From RYN-230 sp963793825 (GTDB taxonomy: Bacteria > Actinomycetota > Actinomycetes > Streptosporangiales > Streptosporangiaceae), in assembly GCA_963793825.1 (NCBI GenBank), contig CAWCBE010000016.1:186001-250000 (forward strand): a stretch of DNA of 64,000 nt, in the 5' to 3' direction. The translations under genes were made by a program, and so were the position numbers. Shown one piece after another: positions 32,612 to 41,958 of the stretch. Each line of letters opens with the position of its first letter. Position 1 is the stretch's first letter. The notes below the pieces were generated by a model, which worked only from the letters and a program-made list of their open reading frames with translations, was not told where the DNA came from and ran no database searches.

Positions 32612-34732
32612 ATGAGCCACCCGGCAGGACCGATGGCCGCGCTGGGCCGGATGGCGGGAGCAGGCCAGGTCGGCCTGGTGCTCTCGACACCGGACGGGAT
32701 CACCGACGCCAACGCCGCGTTCCTGCGGATGAGCGGGTTCACCCGGCGGGAGCTGACCGAGGGCCAGGCCCACTGGCGGGCGATTACCGCGCCGGAGTGG
32801 ACCAGCCTGGACGATGACGCCGTCGCGCAGCTCAGCACCACCGGAAGCTACGGCCCGCACCGCAAGGAGTACCGCCGCCGGGACGGGGCCCGGCTGACGG
32901 TCGAGGTGACCGGCGTGCTGCTCGGCGACGACCCGATGACCTGGGTGACGTTCGTCCGGGACCTGACCCAGCCCCAGGTAGGGGCGCTGACGCTGCCGGA
33001 CAGCGCAGAGCGGCTGGCCGCGCTGGCGGCTGACCTGGCCCGGGCGGTCACCGTCGAGGAGGTGGCCCGGACACTCACCGATCACGTGCGCCGCTCGATG
33101 GGCGCCACCGCGGCCACCATCACGGAAGTGCTTCCCGGCGGGCAGGTCATGCGGCCGCTGCTGCCGGACGGGGTCCCGCGGCCGATCGCGGCCGAGTACG
33201 CGGAATTCCCGGTGACGCTGGACACGCCGGCCACCCGGGCGTGGCGCACCCGCGAGCTGGTCTTCCACCCGGACCGGGCGTCGCTGGAGGCGGAGTACCC
33301 GCACCTGGCCGAGACGGTGGCGGTCAGCGGGGTCAGCGCGTCGCTGGCCGCGCCGCTGATCACCGGGGACCAGGTCATCGGCGTGCTGGCCGCGTACTGG
33401 GCGACGCCGCGGACGCTGGACCACACCGAGCGGGCGTTCACCACCACGGTCGCCGGCTACGCGGCGCAGGCGCTGGCCCGGGCCCGGCTTTTCGAGGCCG
33501 AGCAGGCGGCCCGCGGCCGGATGCAGGCGCTGCAGGCGGTCACCGCCGGGCTGGCCACCGCGGTCACCTCCGAGCAGATCGCCGAGGTCCTGGTGGACGC
33601 GGGCATGGCCCTGGTGGCCGCGTACGGGGTGGTGGCCATGGTGGACCGGGACGGTGATCAGCTCAGTACCCGGACGACCCGGAACTTCCCCGCGGACATC
33701 TCGCGCACCTACGCGCAGATCCCGCTGGACGAGGCGGCCCGGACGCCGATCGGGTGGACCGTGCGCAGCGGGCAGCCGCTCATCCTGACGACGGCGCGGG
33801 AGATCGCGGACCGGTTCCCGCAGGCGGCGTTCACCCATATGGCGACCGGGTCGGCCAGCGTGCTGTGCGTGCCGGTGCGCGTAGCCGGGCGGGTGATCGG
33901 CGCGCTCGCCTTCGGCTTCCCGCTCGAGGGACACCCCGGCGACGAGATCGTGACCGTCGCCGGGACACTGGCCGAGCTGGCGGGCCAGGCCCTGGAACGG
34001 GCCCGGCTGTATGAGGCCGAGCATGCGGCCGCCCAGCAGTTGCAGCAGGCCCTGCTGCCCCGGCTGCCCGCCGAACTGCCCGGGGTCCGGATCGGTACCT
34101 GCTACCGGCCGGCCGAGCAGGGGCGCGAGGTCGGCGGGGACTGGTACGACGTCTTCGAGCTGCCCGGCGGGAAGATCGGCTGCGCCGCCGGGGACGTGGT
34201 CGGGCACGACCTGGCCGCGGCCGCAGCGATGGGCCGGCTGCAGTTGCTGCTGCGCTACACGGCCATCAACGGCGCCGGGCCCGCCGCCGTCCTGGCCGCG
34301 CTGGACCAGGCGTCCCCGGCGCTGACCGGGACGGACTTCGCCACCGTCGCCTACGCCGAGTACGACCCCGCCGCGGGCACCATGGTCTATGCCTGCGCCG
34401 GCCACCCGCCTCCGCTGCTGCTGGCCGCGGGCGCGCCGGTGCAGTACCTGGAGGAGGGCCGGTCCGGGGTGCTCGGATTCGGCGGGGAACGGTCCGAGGC
34501 GGGGGTCAAGGCGCTGCCCGGCGACCGGCTGGTGCTCTACACCGACGGGCTGATCGAGCGCCGGGACGAGCCGATCGGCGACGGGTTCGACCGGCTGGCC
34601 CGGGCGGCCCGCGAGCTGCCGGACGAGGACGGGGGCGCGTGGTGCCGCCGCCTGCTGAGCGCCATGACCGGCGGGACGAGCCTGGCGGATGACGTGGCGG
34701 TGGCCTGCATCCGGTTCTGCGGAACAGGCTGA
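32612..34732 (+). CDS. PAS-GAF-GAF-PP2C (SpoIIE-type) serine phosphatase
   Basis: A 706-residue multidomain sensor phosphatase. PAS about 15-120 (VLSTPDGITDANAAFLRMSG); GAF 1 about 130-300 (RLAALAADLARAVTVEEVAR, SASLAAPLITGDQVIGVLAA); GAF 2 about 305-465 (TAVTSEQIAEVLVDAGMALV, SASVLCVPVRVAGRVIGALA); PP2C/SpoIIE about 475-705 with GGDWYDVFELPGGKIG, AAGDVVGHDLAAAAAMG, YACAGHPPPLLL, LVLYTDGLIERRDEPI and SLADDVAVACIRF. All metal-binding acidic residues are present, unlike the paralogue at 23454. Likely feeds an unlinked STAS partner. ATG 32612 with GAAGGGG upstream. Confidence 0.92.
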   Translation: MSHPAGPMAALGRMAGAGQVGLVLSTPDGITDANAAFLRMSGFTRRELTEGQAHWRAITAPEWTSLDDDAVAQLSTTGSYGPHRKEYRRRDGARLTVEVTGVLLGDDPMTWVTFVRDLTQPQVGALTLPDSAERLAALAADLARAVTVEEVARTLTDHVRRSMGATAATITEVLPGGQVMRPLLPDGVPRPIAAEYAEFPVTLDTPATRAWRTRELVFHPDRASLEAEYPHLAETVAVSGVSASLAAPLITGDQVIGVLAAYWATPRTLDHTERAFTTTVAGYAAQALARARLFEAEQAARGRMQALQAVTAGLATAVTSEQIAEVLVDAGMALVAAYGVVAMVDRDGDQLSTRTTRNFPADISRTYAQIPLDEAARTPIGWTVRSGQPLILTTAREIADRFPQAAFTHMATGSASVLCVPVRVAGRVIGALAFGFPLEGHPGDEIVTVAGTLAELAGQALERARLYEAEHAAAQQLQQALLPRLPAELPGVRIGTCYRPAEQGREVGGDWYDVFELPGGKIGCAAGDVVGHDLAAAAAMGRLQLLLRYTAINGAGPAAVLAALDQASPALTGTDFATVAYAEYDPAAGTMVYACAGHPPPLLLAAGAPVQYLEEGRSGVLGFGGERSEAGVKALPGDRLVLYTDGLIERRDEPIGDGFDRLARAARELPDEDGGAWCRRLLSAMTGGTSLADDVAVACIRFCGTG

Positions 34733-34952
34733 CGGCGGCCTGAGCAGCCGCTGATAATGAGGCTCGCACCGGGAGAAATGCGGGCATCTGGGCGGTTAAT
34801 GTCGCGTAGTCCGGTGTGACGTTACCGAGATGCAGCGAGGCCCCGTCTGGAGACGTAACGCGGCGTGGCCAGGCTGCACCCGGGGGTGGCTCCCATGAGT
34901 CCCTGGGCGGGTTCCCACCCTTTGCTCAGATTGTTTCGCGACACTAGCCACG

Positions 34953-37900
34953 GTGGGGGTTGCACTGCCGACGGCACTCGGACAGCGCGCTGTGCGCGCC
35001 CCCGGTACCCGGGCGCGCAGGCGGTGGCCGGGTGATGCCACCGCCGTGGTGGTCCTCATCCTGCTCCCGGCCCTGGTGTTCGGCGTGCCCGCGCTGCTCG
35101 GGCACCCCGTGCTGCCCGGCGATGACCTGACCCAGAACTACCCGCTGCGCGTGCTGGCCGGCCACCAGATCGCGGCCGGCCACCTGCCGCTGTATGACCC
35201 GTACACATGGAGCGGCGCGCCGCTGCTGGCCGGCTGGAACGCCGGGGCGGCCTATCCGCTCACTGTCCTGTTCGCCCTGCTGCCGGGCGTCGCGGCGTGG
35301 ACGGCCGGCATGATCATCACCTGGGCCGTGGCCGGGCTGGGCATGTTCGCCTTCCTCCGGGCGCTGCGCCTGGGCAGCCTGCCGGCCCTGCTGGGGGCCC
35401 TGTCGTTCGGGTTCGCCGGGGCCATGCCGGCCCAGGTCGCCCACTTCGGGCTGGTGGCCGGGATGAGCTGGGTGCCGCTGGCCCTGCTCAGCGTGCTCCG
35501 GCTGACGGAAGCCCCGGGCCCGGCGGGCCGGCTGCGCTGGACCGCGGCGCTGGCCACCGCGATAGGCCTCATCATCCTGGCGGGCGAGCCGCGCGCTATC
35601 GACGACGCCGCGGTCCTCGTCGGCGGGTACGCGCTGTGGCGGGGCGCCCGGCGGGGCCGCGGCCGGGGCCCGGCCGCCCTGTCCCTCGCGGCGGGCCTGG
35701 CGCTCGGCGTCGGCCTCGGGGCGGTGCAGTGGCTGCCCGGGCTGGCCGCGGTCAGCACCTCCCAGCGCGGGACGGCCACGGCGGCGCTGTTCAACTCGGG
35801 CTCGCTGCCGCTCAAGTGGCTGCTGCTCATGCTGGTGCCCGACCTGCTCGGCGGTTCAGGGTCATTGGGCCAGCCCGCCTTCGCGGCGCATTACAACCTG
35901 ACCGAGGTGACGGGGTACGCCGGCATCCTGCCGCTGGTCGCGGCGGCGGCCCTGCTCGGCCGGCTGCGGCGGCGGGAACTCCGCCGGGGCGGCTGGCGCG
36001 GCTGCCCGAGTGGCTGGTGTGGCATGTGATGGCGCTCGCCGGGATGGTGCTCGCACTCGGCGGCGACACCCCGCTCGGGCGGATACTCATGCACCTGCCG
36101 CTGTTCGGCGACCAGCGGCTGCAGAGCCGGAACATCCTGGTGGCCGACCTGGCCCTGGCCGTGCTGCTGGCCTACTGGACCGACTCCCCGTTGGGGGAGC
36201 GGGGCCGGGCGCCTGGCGCGGCCCGCGGCGCCGCCCGGCTGGGCCGGGCCCGGGACCGGGTGCGCGGGGCTCGCTGCCTGCCCCCGCGCCGCTCCGGGCG
36301 GCCGCGGGCTGGACCGGGAAACCGTCCTCGGCATCCTGCCGCCGCTCGGCGTGATCGCCGTCGTCGTGCTCGGCCTCACCTGGGGGGCGGGCTTCTTCCG
36401 CTGGCTCGGGCTGGGCGCCAGCGACGCCGCGGTGGCGGCCGGGCTGCAGCCGTGGCTCATCCCGTTCGCGGTGATCGCGGCCGGGGCCATCGCCGTCGTG
36501 CTGGCCGGGCGGCGTCTCCCGCCGCGGCAGCGGCCCCGGCTGCTGGGCGGCCTCGTGCTTACCGACCTGGTGGCCTTCACGCTGCTCGCGGTGGTCGCGG
36601 TGCTGCCCGGGCTGGGCGGCGGGACCGGGTCCGGCCACCACGGCGCAGTGGCCGGCAGGCGCCGCGGCAAGGACACCAGCGCGGTGCTGCTCGGTGAATC
36701 CAGCGGCGGCCCGGGAGCGGGCCGTCCGGCGCCCGCCCGCCCGGTCGCTGCCCTGGCTACCCGGAACGGTTCGCCGTTTACGACCCCGGCGAACTCGACG
36801 CCGCCGAGCTGACCGGGATCGGCTCGCCCGACCTCAACGTGGTCGGCGGCACGCCGTCGGTCCAGGGTTACTCCTCGCTCGTGGACGGCCGCTACGCGGC
36901 CGCGACCGGGTCACACCGGGCCACCGGCGAGGGGCAGGACGAACTCTCCCCGGCCGCGGTGGGGGACGGGGTGCTCGACCAGCTCGATACCTCGGTCCTG
37001 CTCACCCCGCCCGGCTACCTGATCACCGCGTCCGGCCAGTCCAGCCCGGCCGCCGCCGGGCCGCCGGGGACCGGCCGGCGTGCGGTCGCCGCCGATCAGC
37101 AGACCATCTGGTATTTCGGCACGTCCCTGGAGGTCTCGCCGCTCCAGGTGCCGGACAGCGACGCCGCGCAGGACGCGGCGGACGGCACCGCCCGGGTCGG
37201 GCTGGTCACCCCGGCCGGGAGCACCCGCTGGTTCCGGGCGGCCGCCGCGCCCGGCCCAGCGCTGGCGGTCCGGCTGCGGCGCCCGGTGACCAGCGTGGCC
37301 GCGGTGGCCGCCGTCCGGCCTGGGCGCCCGACGGCCCAGTTCGGGCCGCCGTCGATCGCTGATGCGGCCGGCGGCGTGTTCGTCGCCGATGGGCAGTTGC
37401 AGGACGCGCTCGCGCCGCCGCGGTGGGGCTACGCGGGGCACGACGGCGCGTTCGCCGCCTTCGCCGACCGGTTCGCCCGCGGGCCTCTCAGCCTGGCGGC
37501 GCCGCCAGGCCGGTCGGTGGCGGGCGCGTCGGTGACCCGGGCCGCCGGGCCGGTGACCGAGCCGACCGCCGCGGTGGTGCGGTCTTCGCGCGGGGTCGAG
37601 GTGATCCGCTCGGTGGCCGCGATACCCGGATGGGCCGCCACCTGGCATCCCCGGCACGGGCCGGTGCGGTCGCTCATGGTGCGCGCGGCCGGACTCGTCC
37701 AGGCGGTCCTGGTGCCGGCCGGGGCGGGCGTGCTGACGTGGAGCTACGTGGCGCCCGGGTTCGGCGAGGGGGCGGCGCTCTCGCTCGGGGCGGCGGCGGT
37801 CCTGGTCCTGCTGCTGCTGGCGGCGTCCAGGTACCAGTCAGGCCGCCACCGGGCCGGGCACCCGCCGGCGCGCGCCAGCCGAGGCGCCCCCGTCGTGGGG

Positions 37901-38053
37901 GGTTCCGGCGGCACGGGCCCCGCGCACGCTCCGGTGGGCAGCGCCCGGCCAGCCAGCCGCCCCCGGGGAGCGGGCCAGTGGGCAGTGCCCCCGCTGGGGG
38001 GGCCGCCGGGGACCGCGTTGGTGCCGGCGGCAGCCAGGCGGGACCGGACTTAG
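34953..38053 (+). pseudogene. YfhO-like large membrane protein, at least three frameshifts
   Basis: Four consecutive reading segments form one YfhO-family protein (expected about 1030 residues). Segment 1, 34953 to about 35990: TM helices and DLTQNYPLRVLAGHQIAAGH, LPLYDPYTWSGAPLLAGWNA. Segment 2, about 35990-36250: LARLPEWLVWHVMALAGMVL, GDQRLQSRNILVADLALAVL. Segment 3, about 36300-36750: LDRETVLGILPPLGVIAVVV and further helices. Segment 4, about 36750-38053: YPERFAVYDPGELDAAELTG, IGSPDLNVVGGTPSVQGYSS, then the extracytoplasmic domain and a last TM helix near VLVLLLLAAS. The shifts lie near 35990, 36250 and 36750. The family is proposed to act in glycosylation of envelope polymers. A broken gene or several indel errors. 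Confidence 0.75.
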
Positions 38054-38325
38054 CTCGCTGTCGCAGTGGGCGCCGGACCACCCGCCATTCCAGATTGCCC
38101 AACCCCGTCCCGGGCCGTCGGACATGCGCACGTCCGCTGCGTAGCTTGGCCCGCAGCATGACGTCCAATCATGGCAGCGCGGCAGATTGCTGGTTCGACC
38201 CCAGCCGCGAGAGCGCAGTGCGGCTGGAGTTGCCCCGAATTCCGGTACCCGGGCCGGGGACGCTGGAGGGGGGCGGTCAGGTCCATCAGGCCTGCGTTGA
38301 GAAGGGTGACGGGGCCGGGGGGCGG
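38054..38325. other. Intergenic region with a tRNA-like folded segment (38135-38213)
   Basis: A 272-bp gap between convergent genes with no supported gene. At 38189-38205 a perfect T-arm-like hairpin is seen: stem GCTGG/CCAGC with loop TTCGACC. Upstream are a 5-bp stem CATGA/TCATG with loop CGTCCAA (38157-38173) and TAGCT...GCAGC resembling positions 8-25. The acceptor stem pairs only 3-4 of 7, the variable region is about 15 bases, and position 33 is not T. At best this is a tRNA relic. No functional tRNA is called. Confidence 0.3.
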
Positions 38326-38778
38326 TCAGCCGGCGAGCTCGGCCGCGAGCATGGCGCCCAGTTCCCAGCAGGCAGCCAGGTCTTCCTGGCCCGGGGGGCC
38401 GGTGACGAGCACCGGCGGCCGGACCGCCCGCCACTGCAGCCCGGTGGTGATCGACTCGACCGCGCGCACCGCGCCGCCGGTGTCCATGCCGCCGTGCACG
38501 TACAGGCCGTAGGGCCGCCGCCGGGTCGCCTCCAGGCACGGGTAGTAGATCCCGTCGAAGAAGTGCTTGAGGGCCCCGGACATGTAGCCGATGTTGGCCG
38601 GGGTGCCGAGCAGGCAGCCGTCGGCCTGGAGCACGTCGGCCGCCCCCGCGGTCAGGGCCGGCCGAATGACCACCTCGACGCCCTCGATCTCGTCGGTCTT
38701 GGCGCCGCTGATGGCGGCTTCGAGCATCTCCTGCAGGGCCGGCGACGGGGTGTGGTGCACGATGAGCAGCGTCGCCAT
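38326..38778 (-). CDS. Flavodoxin-fold NAD(P)H:FMN reductase-like protein
   Basis: A 150-residue flavodoxin-like protein: LLIVHHTPSPALQEMLEAAI at the phosphate-binding loop, DGCLLGTPANIGYMSGALKH and YGLYVHGGMDTGGAVRAVES. Similar small proteins are annotated as flavodoxin or NADPH-dependent FMN reductase (WrbA-like), but the length is short and the activity untested. ATG 38778. Confidence 0.85.
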   Translation of the reverse strand: MATLLIVHHTPSPALQEMLEAAISGAKTDEIEGVEVVIRPALTAGAADVLQADGCLLGTPANIGYMSGALKHFFDGIYYPCLEATRRRPYGLYVHGGMDTGGAVRAVESITTGLQWRAVRPPVLVTGPPGQEDLAACWELGAMLAAELAG

Positions 38779-39083
38779 GGGCGCTGAGCCTAGACGACGG
38801 CGCGCCCCGCGGGCTGGCCCGCATCACCTAATCCTGATCGGGTCACTGGTCAGGAGGCCCGTGAGTGAATGAGAGGTCCTGCACCGTCCGTTACGCTATC
38901 GGCTGAATTCTTTGGTGAGTGACATCCCGGTCAGAACGGCCGATAGGGCGCTCGCTCCCGGGAAATACGCCGTACGCGGCGGCGGTGCGGACGCGAACGG
39001 CATCCGTGCCCTGTCCGGCTAGTGGTGCCGCGTCGGGCCTTCTACGATTCCACTGGAAGTCTCGTTGCGTGCATGGAGTGATC
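38779..39083. other. Divergent intergenic region with an inverted repeat
   Basis: A 305-bp gap before the NERD gene. It has an 8-bp inverted repeat CTATCGGC (38896-38903) / GCCGATAG (38939-38946) separated by 35 bases, in a locally less GC-rich zone, so an operator or promoter function is possible. The frame of the NERD gene stays open leftward to 38919 but that part has no homology. Nothing else is recognised. Confidence 0.4.
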
Positions 39084-40028
39084 ATGGCCCCACTGAGTTC
39101 GAGGGTCTGGCGGCGTTACGGTCAGTTACGCATCTACGTGTCCGCCAGTCATCAGCCAGTCGGCTGGTTCGATCCGCGTACCTCCCGGTTCGAGATCAGC
39201 CAGCCGGGCCGGCGCGATGAATTCTGGGCGGCAGTCCGCGCCGAGTGCCAGCGGCTGGTACTGGATGGGCAGGTCACCGAGCTGGCGCTGCCCGCGGAGG
39301 CCAGTGCCAGCCCGCCCCAGCCGCCGCCGGCGGACCGGCTAGCCGGCCAGGCCGTCGCCGTGCCGCCCGCTTCCGTACCGTCCCGGGGGGTGCGTGACCA
39401 GGAAGGGAACGATCTGGCCCGCACTGCGCCTGGCGCATCGGCCAGTGCCCGGGCCCGGGAACTGCGCCGCGAGCATCCGCTGCTGACCACGGCGGCGGCC
39501 TTGCTCGGGATTAGCACGTCAGCGCAGTCGTTCGCGGCCGGGGCCGGTGGCGAGCGCGCCGTCGGCCGCCAGCTCAACAGGTGGGCCACCCGTTATGGCT
39601 GGCACGTCCTGCACGCGGTGCCGGTCGGCCAGCGGGGCGCGGACATCGACCATGTGATCATCGGGCTATTCGGAGTAGTGACCGTGAACACCAAGACCAC
39701 TGGAACGGCGGTCTGGGTCGGCGAGTATGGCCTGACAGTTGGCGGCAAATCCGTCGATTACCTGGAAAAGTCACGCCACGAGGCATCCCGGGCCGGACGG
39801 TTGCTGAAGCAGGCCACCGGCCTCGACGTGCCCGTCCAGTCGGCCATCGTGTTCGTGGGAGCACGCCGGGTCACCGTCCGGCGGGGTGGCCCGGCCGACG
39901 TTGCGGTGCTCCCATCGCCTGGTGCGCTGCGCCATTGGCTGGGCAAGCAGCGGCCTGTACTTCAGCCCGGACAGGTGGATGCGATCTATGAGGCCGCCCG
40001 CAGGCGCGTGAGCTGGCAGAGCCGCTAG
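39084..40028 (+). CDS. NERD-domain protein
   Basis: A 314-residue protein. The first 70 residues (LRIYVSASHQPVGWFDPRTS, RFEISQPGRRDEFWAAVRAE) are a separate alpha/beta region; a Pro/Ala linker follows; from about residue 150 a NERD domain is clear: AGGERAVGRQLNRWATRYGW, VLHAVPVGQRGADIDHVIIG and GVVTVNTKTTGTAVWVGEYG. The D-ID-E/NTK pattern of the NERD nuclease core is recognisable, though the usual EVK is NTK. NERD proteins are thought to be DNA-processing nucleases, sometimes tied to mobile elements or defence. ATG 39084 has GGAG five bases upstream. Confidence 0.88.
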   Translation: MAPLSSRVWRRYGQLRIYVSASHQPVGWFDPRTSRFEISQPGRRDEFWAAVRAECQRLVLDGQVTELALPAEASASPPQPPPADRLAGQAVAVPPASVPSRGVRDQEGNDLARTAPGASASARARELRREHPLLTTAAALLGISTSAQSFAAGAGGERAVGRQLNRWATRYGWHVLHAVPVGQRGADIDHVIIGLFGVVTVNTKTTGTAVWVGEYGLTVGGKSVDYLEKSRHEASRAGRLLKQATGLDVPVQSAIVFVGARRVTVRRGGPADVAVLPSPGALRHWLGKQRPVLQPGQVDAIYEAARRRVSWQSR

Positions 40029-40215
40029 CCGCAGGCTGGCTGGGGGGCAGGGCGGCCGCTGGCAGTCGACCAGCACCGGACGGCGTGCGGTCGCGCGGCG
40101 CCCGGCACCGCGCGGCGGAGGCGTCTCGGACTAGGGCGGCCGCGTGCGGACGGCCGGGCGGCCATATCGCATGATGGTGCCGGACACCAGCGTGCGCCGG
40201 GAACGGAGCGACCGT

Positions 40216-41958
40216 ATGGCGGTGACGCCGACCTTTCCCAGCCGGGACACGTTCCGCCGGCTGCGGTTCCGGCCCATGGACGCTGTCGTCGGCGCGGGCG
40301 TGTTCTTGCTGATCTACGCGGTCGTCCGGGTGGGGGCCAGCGCGCACGTCCCGATCCGCTCCGGCCAGGCGTCCACCATCGACACCTCGCCGTCCCAGCT
40401 GCCCTATTACGCGGCCCGCAGCCTGCTGCGCATGTTCATCGCGCTGTTCTTCTCCTACGCCTTCAGCCTGGGCTACGCCTATGTCGCCGCGCGGAACCGG
40501 CGCGCCCGGCTGGTGATGATCCCCGCCCTGGACATCCTGCAGTCGGTCCCGATCCTGGGCTTCCTGGCCGTAACGGTGACGTTTTTCCTGGCCCTGTTCC
40601 CCGGGTCCGAGCTGGGCCTGGAAGCGGCATCGGTCTTCGCCGTCTTCACCTCCCAGGCCTGGAACATCACGTTCTCCTTCTACCACTCCCTGGTCAGCCA
40701 GTCCGGCGAGCTGGACGAGGCGAGCCGGCTCATGGGGCTGTCCCGGTGGAAGCGGTTCTGGAGCATCGACGTGCCGGGCGGGGCGATGGGCCTGGTCTGG
40801 AACGGGATGATGAGCTTCGGCGGGAGCTGGTTCTTCCTCACCGCGTCCGAGCTCATCATCGTCGGCGGCCGCCGGTACACGCTGCCGGGGGTGGGCTCCT
40901 ACGTCGGCATAGCCGTGGAGCAGGGCCGCCTCGGGCATGTCGTCTGGGGCATCATCACCATGATCATCATGATCCTGGCCGTCAACACCGTGTTCTGGCG
41001 GCCGCTGATCGCCTACGCGGAACGGTTCCGGATCGAGCAGACCGAGTCGAGCCAGAAGCCCAGGTCGCTGGTCCTCGACCTGCTGCGCCGGTCGAGCTGG
41101 CCGCGGATGGCCGGGCGGGGCAGGCGCACCCTGGCCGAGCCGGTCAACCACCTGATGAGCGCGGCCACCGGGATCGATGACCGCCGCCTGGTCAGCCACG
41201 CCGCCCGGCGGCGCACCGCGGACATCGCCTTCGGCGTGGTCGTCGCCGCCGCGCTGGGCTGGGGCCTGTACAGCATGCTGGCCTACATCGCCGCCGGGCA
41301 GCAGGGCCTGGCCGTCCTCGGGCACGCGTTCGGCCTGGGCTTCCTGACCCTGCTGCGGGTCATGGTGGTGGTGGTGATCTCGTCGGTGATCTGGGTGCCG
41401 GTCGGTGTCTGGATCGGCTTCAGCCCCCGGGTGGCCCAGTTCATGCAGCCGGTCGTCCAGGTCCTGGCCAGTTTCCCGGCGAACTTCATCTTCCCGTTCG
41501 CCATTGTTCTCTTCCTGGACATCGGGCTCAGCCTGAATTACGGCAGCATCCTGCTGATGGCCCTGGGCACCCAGTGGTACATCCTGTTCAACGTCATCGC
41601 CGGGGCCAGCGCGGTGCCGTCGGACATGAAGGACGCCATGGACAACCTCGCCGTGCACGGCTGGGAACGCTGGCGGCGGATGATCCTCCCCGCCGTGTTC
41701 CCCGCCTACGTCACCGGCGCGATCACCGCGGCCGGCGGGGCCTGGAACGCGTCCATCGTGGCCGAGATCGTCATCTACAACCGGCATGTGCTGGTCGCGC
41801 GCGGCCTGGGCAGCTACATCGCGCAGGCGACCGCGCGGAACAACTTCCACGAGATCATCGCGGGCATCCTGGTCATGGCGGTCTACGTCACCGGGCTGAA
41901 CGCCCTGCTGTGGCGGCGGCTGTACAGCATCGCCGAGTCGAAATACGCACTGGCATGA
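40216..41958 (+). CDS. ABC transporter permease with two fused NitT/TauT-type membrane domains
   Basis: About 580 residues containing two BPD_transp_1 modules in one chain. First half: MFIALFFSYAFSLGYAYVAA ... ELDEASRLMGLSRWKRFWSI (the EAA loop contacting the ATPase). Second half: LLRVMVVVVISSVIWVPVGV ... MKDAMDNLAVHGWERWRRMI (second EAA loop), each with about 5-6 TM helices. Relatives belong to the nitrate/sulfonate/taurine type but specificity is not visible. ATG 40216 is preferred (GGAG 7 bases upstream); GTG 40144 is an alternative in frame. Its TGA overlaps the ATG of the ATPase gene by ATGA, so the two are coupled. No periplasmic binding protein gene is adjacent. Confidence 0.9.
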   Translation: MAVTPTFPSRDTFRRLRFRPMDAVVGAGVFLLIYAVVRVGASAHVPIRSGQASTIDTSPSQLPYYAARSLLRMFIALFFSYAFSLGYAYVAARNRRARLVMIPALDILQSVPILGFLAVTVTFFLALFPGSELGLEAASVFAVFTSQAWNITFSFYHSLVSQSGELDEASRLMGLSRWKRFWSIDVPGGAMGLVWNGMMSFGGSWFFLTASELIIVGGRRYTLPGVGSYVGIAVEQGRLGHVVWGIITMIIMILAVNTVFWRPLIAYAERFRIEQTESSQKPRSLVLDLLRRSSWPRMAGRGRRTLAEPVNHLMSAATGIDDRRLVSHAARRRTADIAFGVVVAAALGWGLYSMLAYIAAGQQGLAVLGHAFGLGFLTLLRVMVVVVISSVIWVPVGVWIGFSPRVAQFMQPVVQVLASFPANFIFPFAIVLFLDIGLSLNYGSILLMALGTQWYILFNVIAGASAVPSDMKDAMDNLAVHGWERWRRMILPAVFPAYVTGAITAAGGAWNASIVAEIVIYNRHVLVARGLGSYIAQATARNNFHEIIAGILVMAVYVTGLNALLWRRLYSIAESKYALA

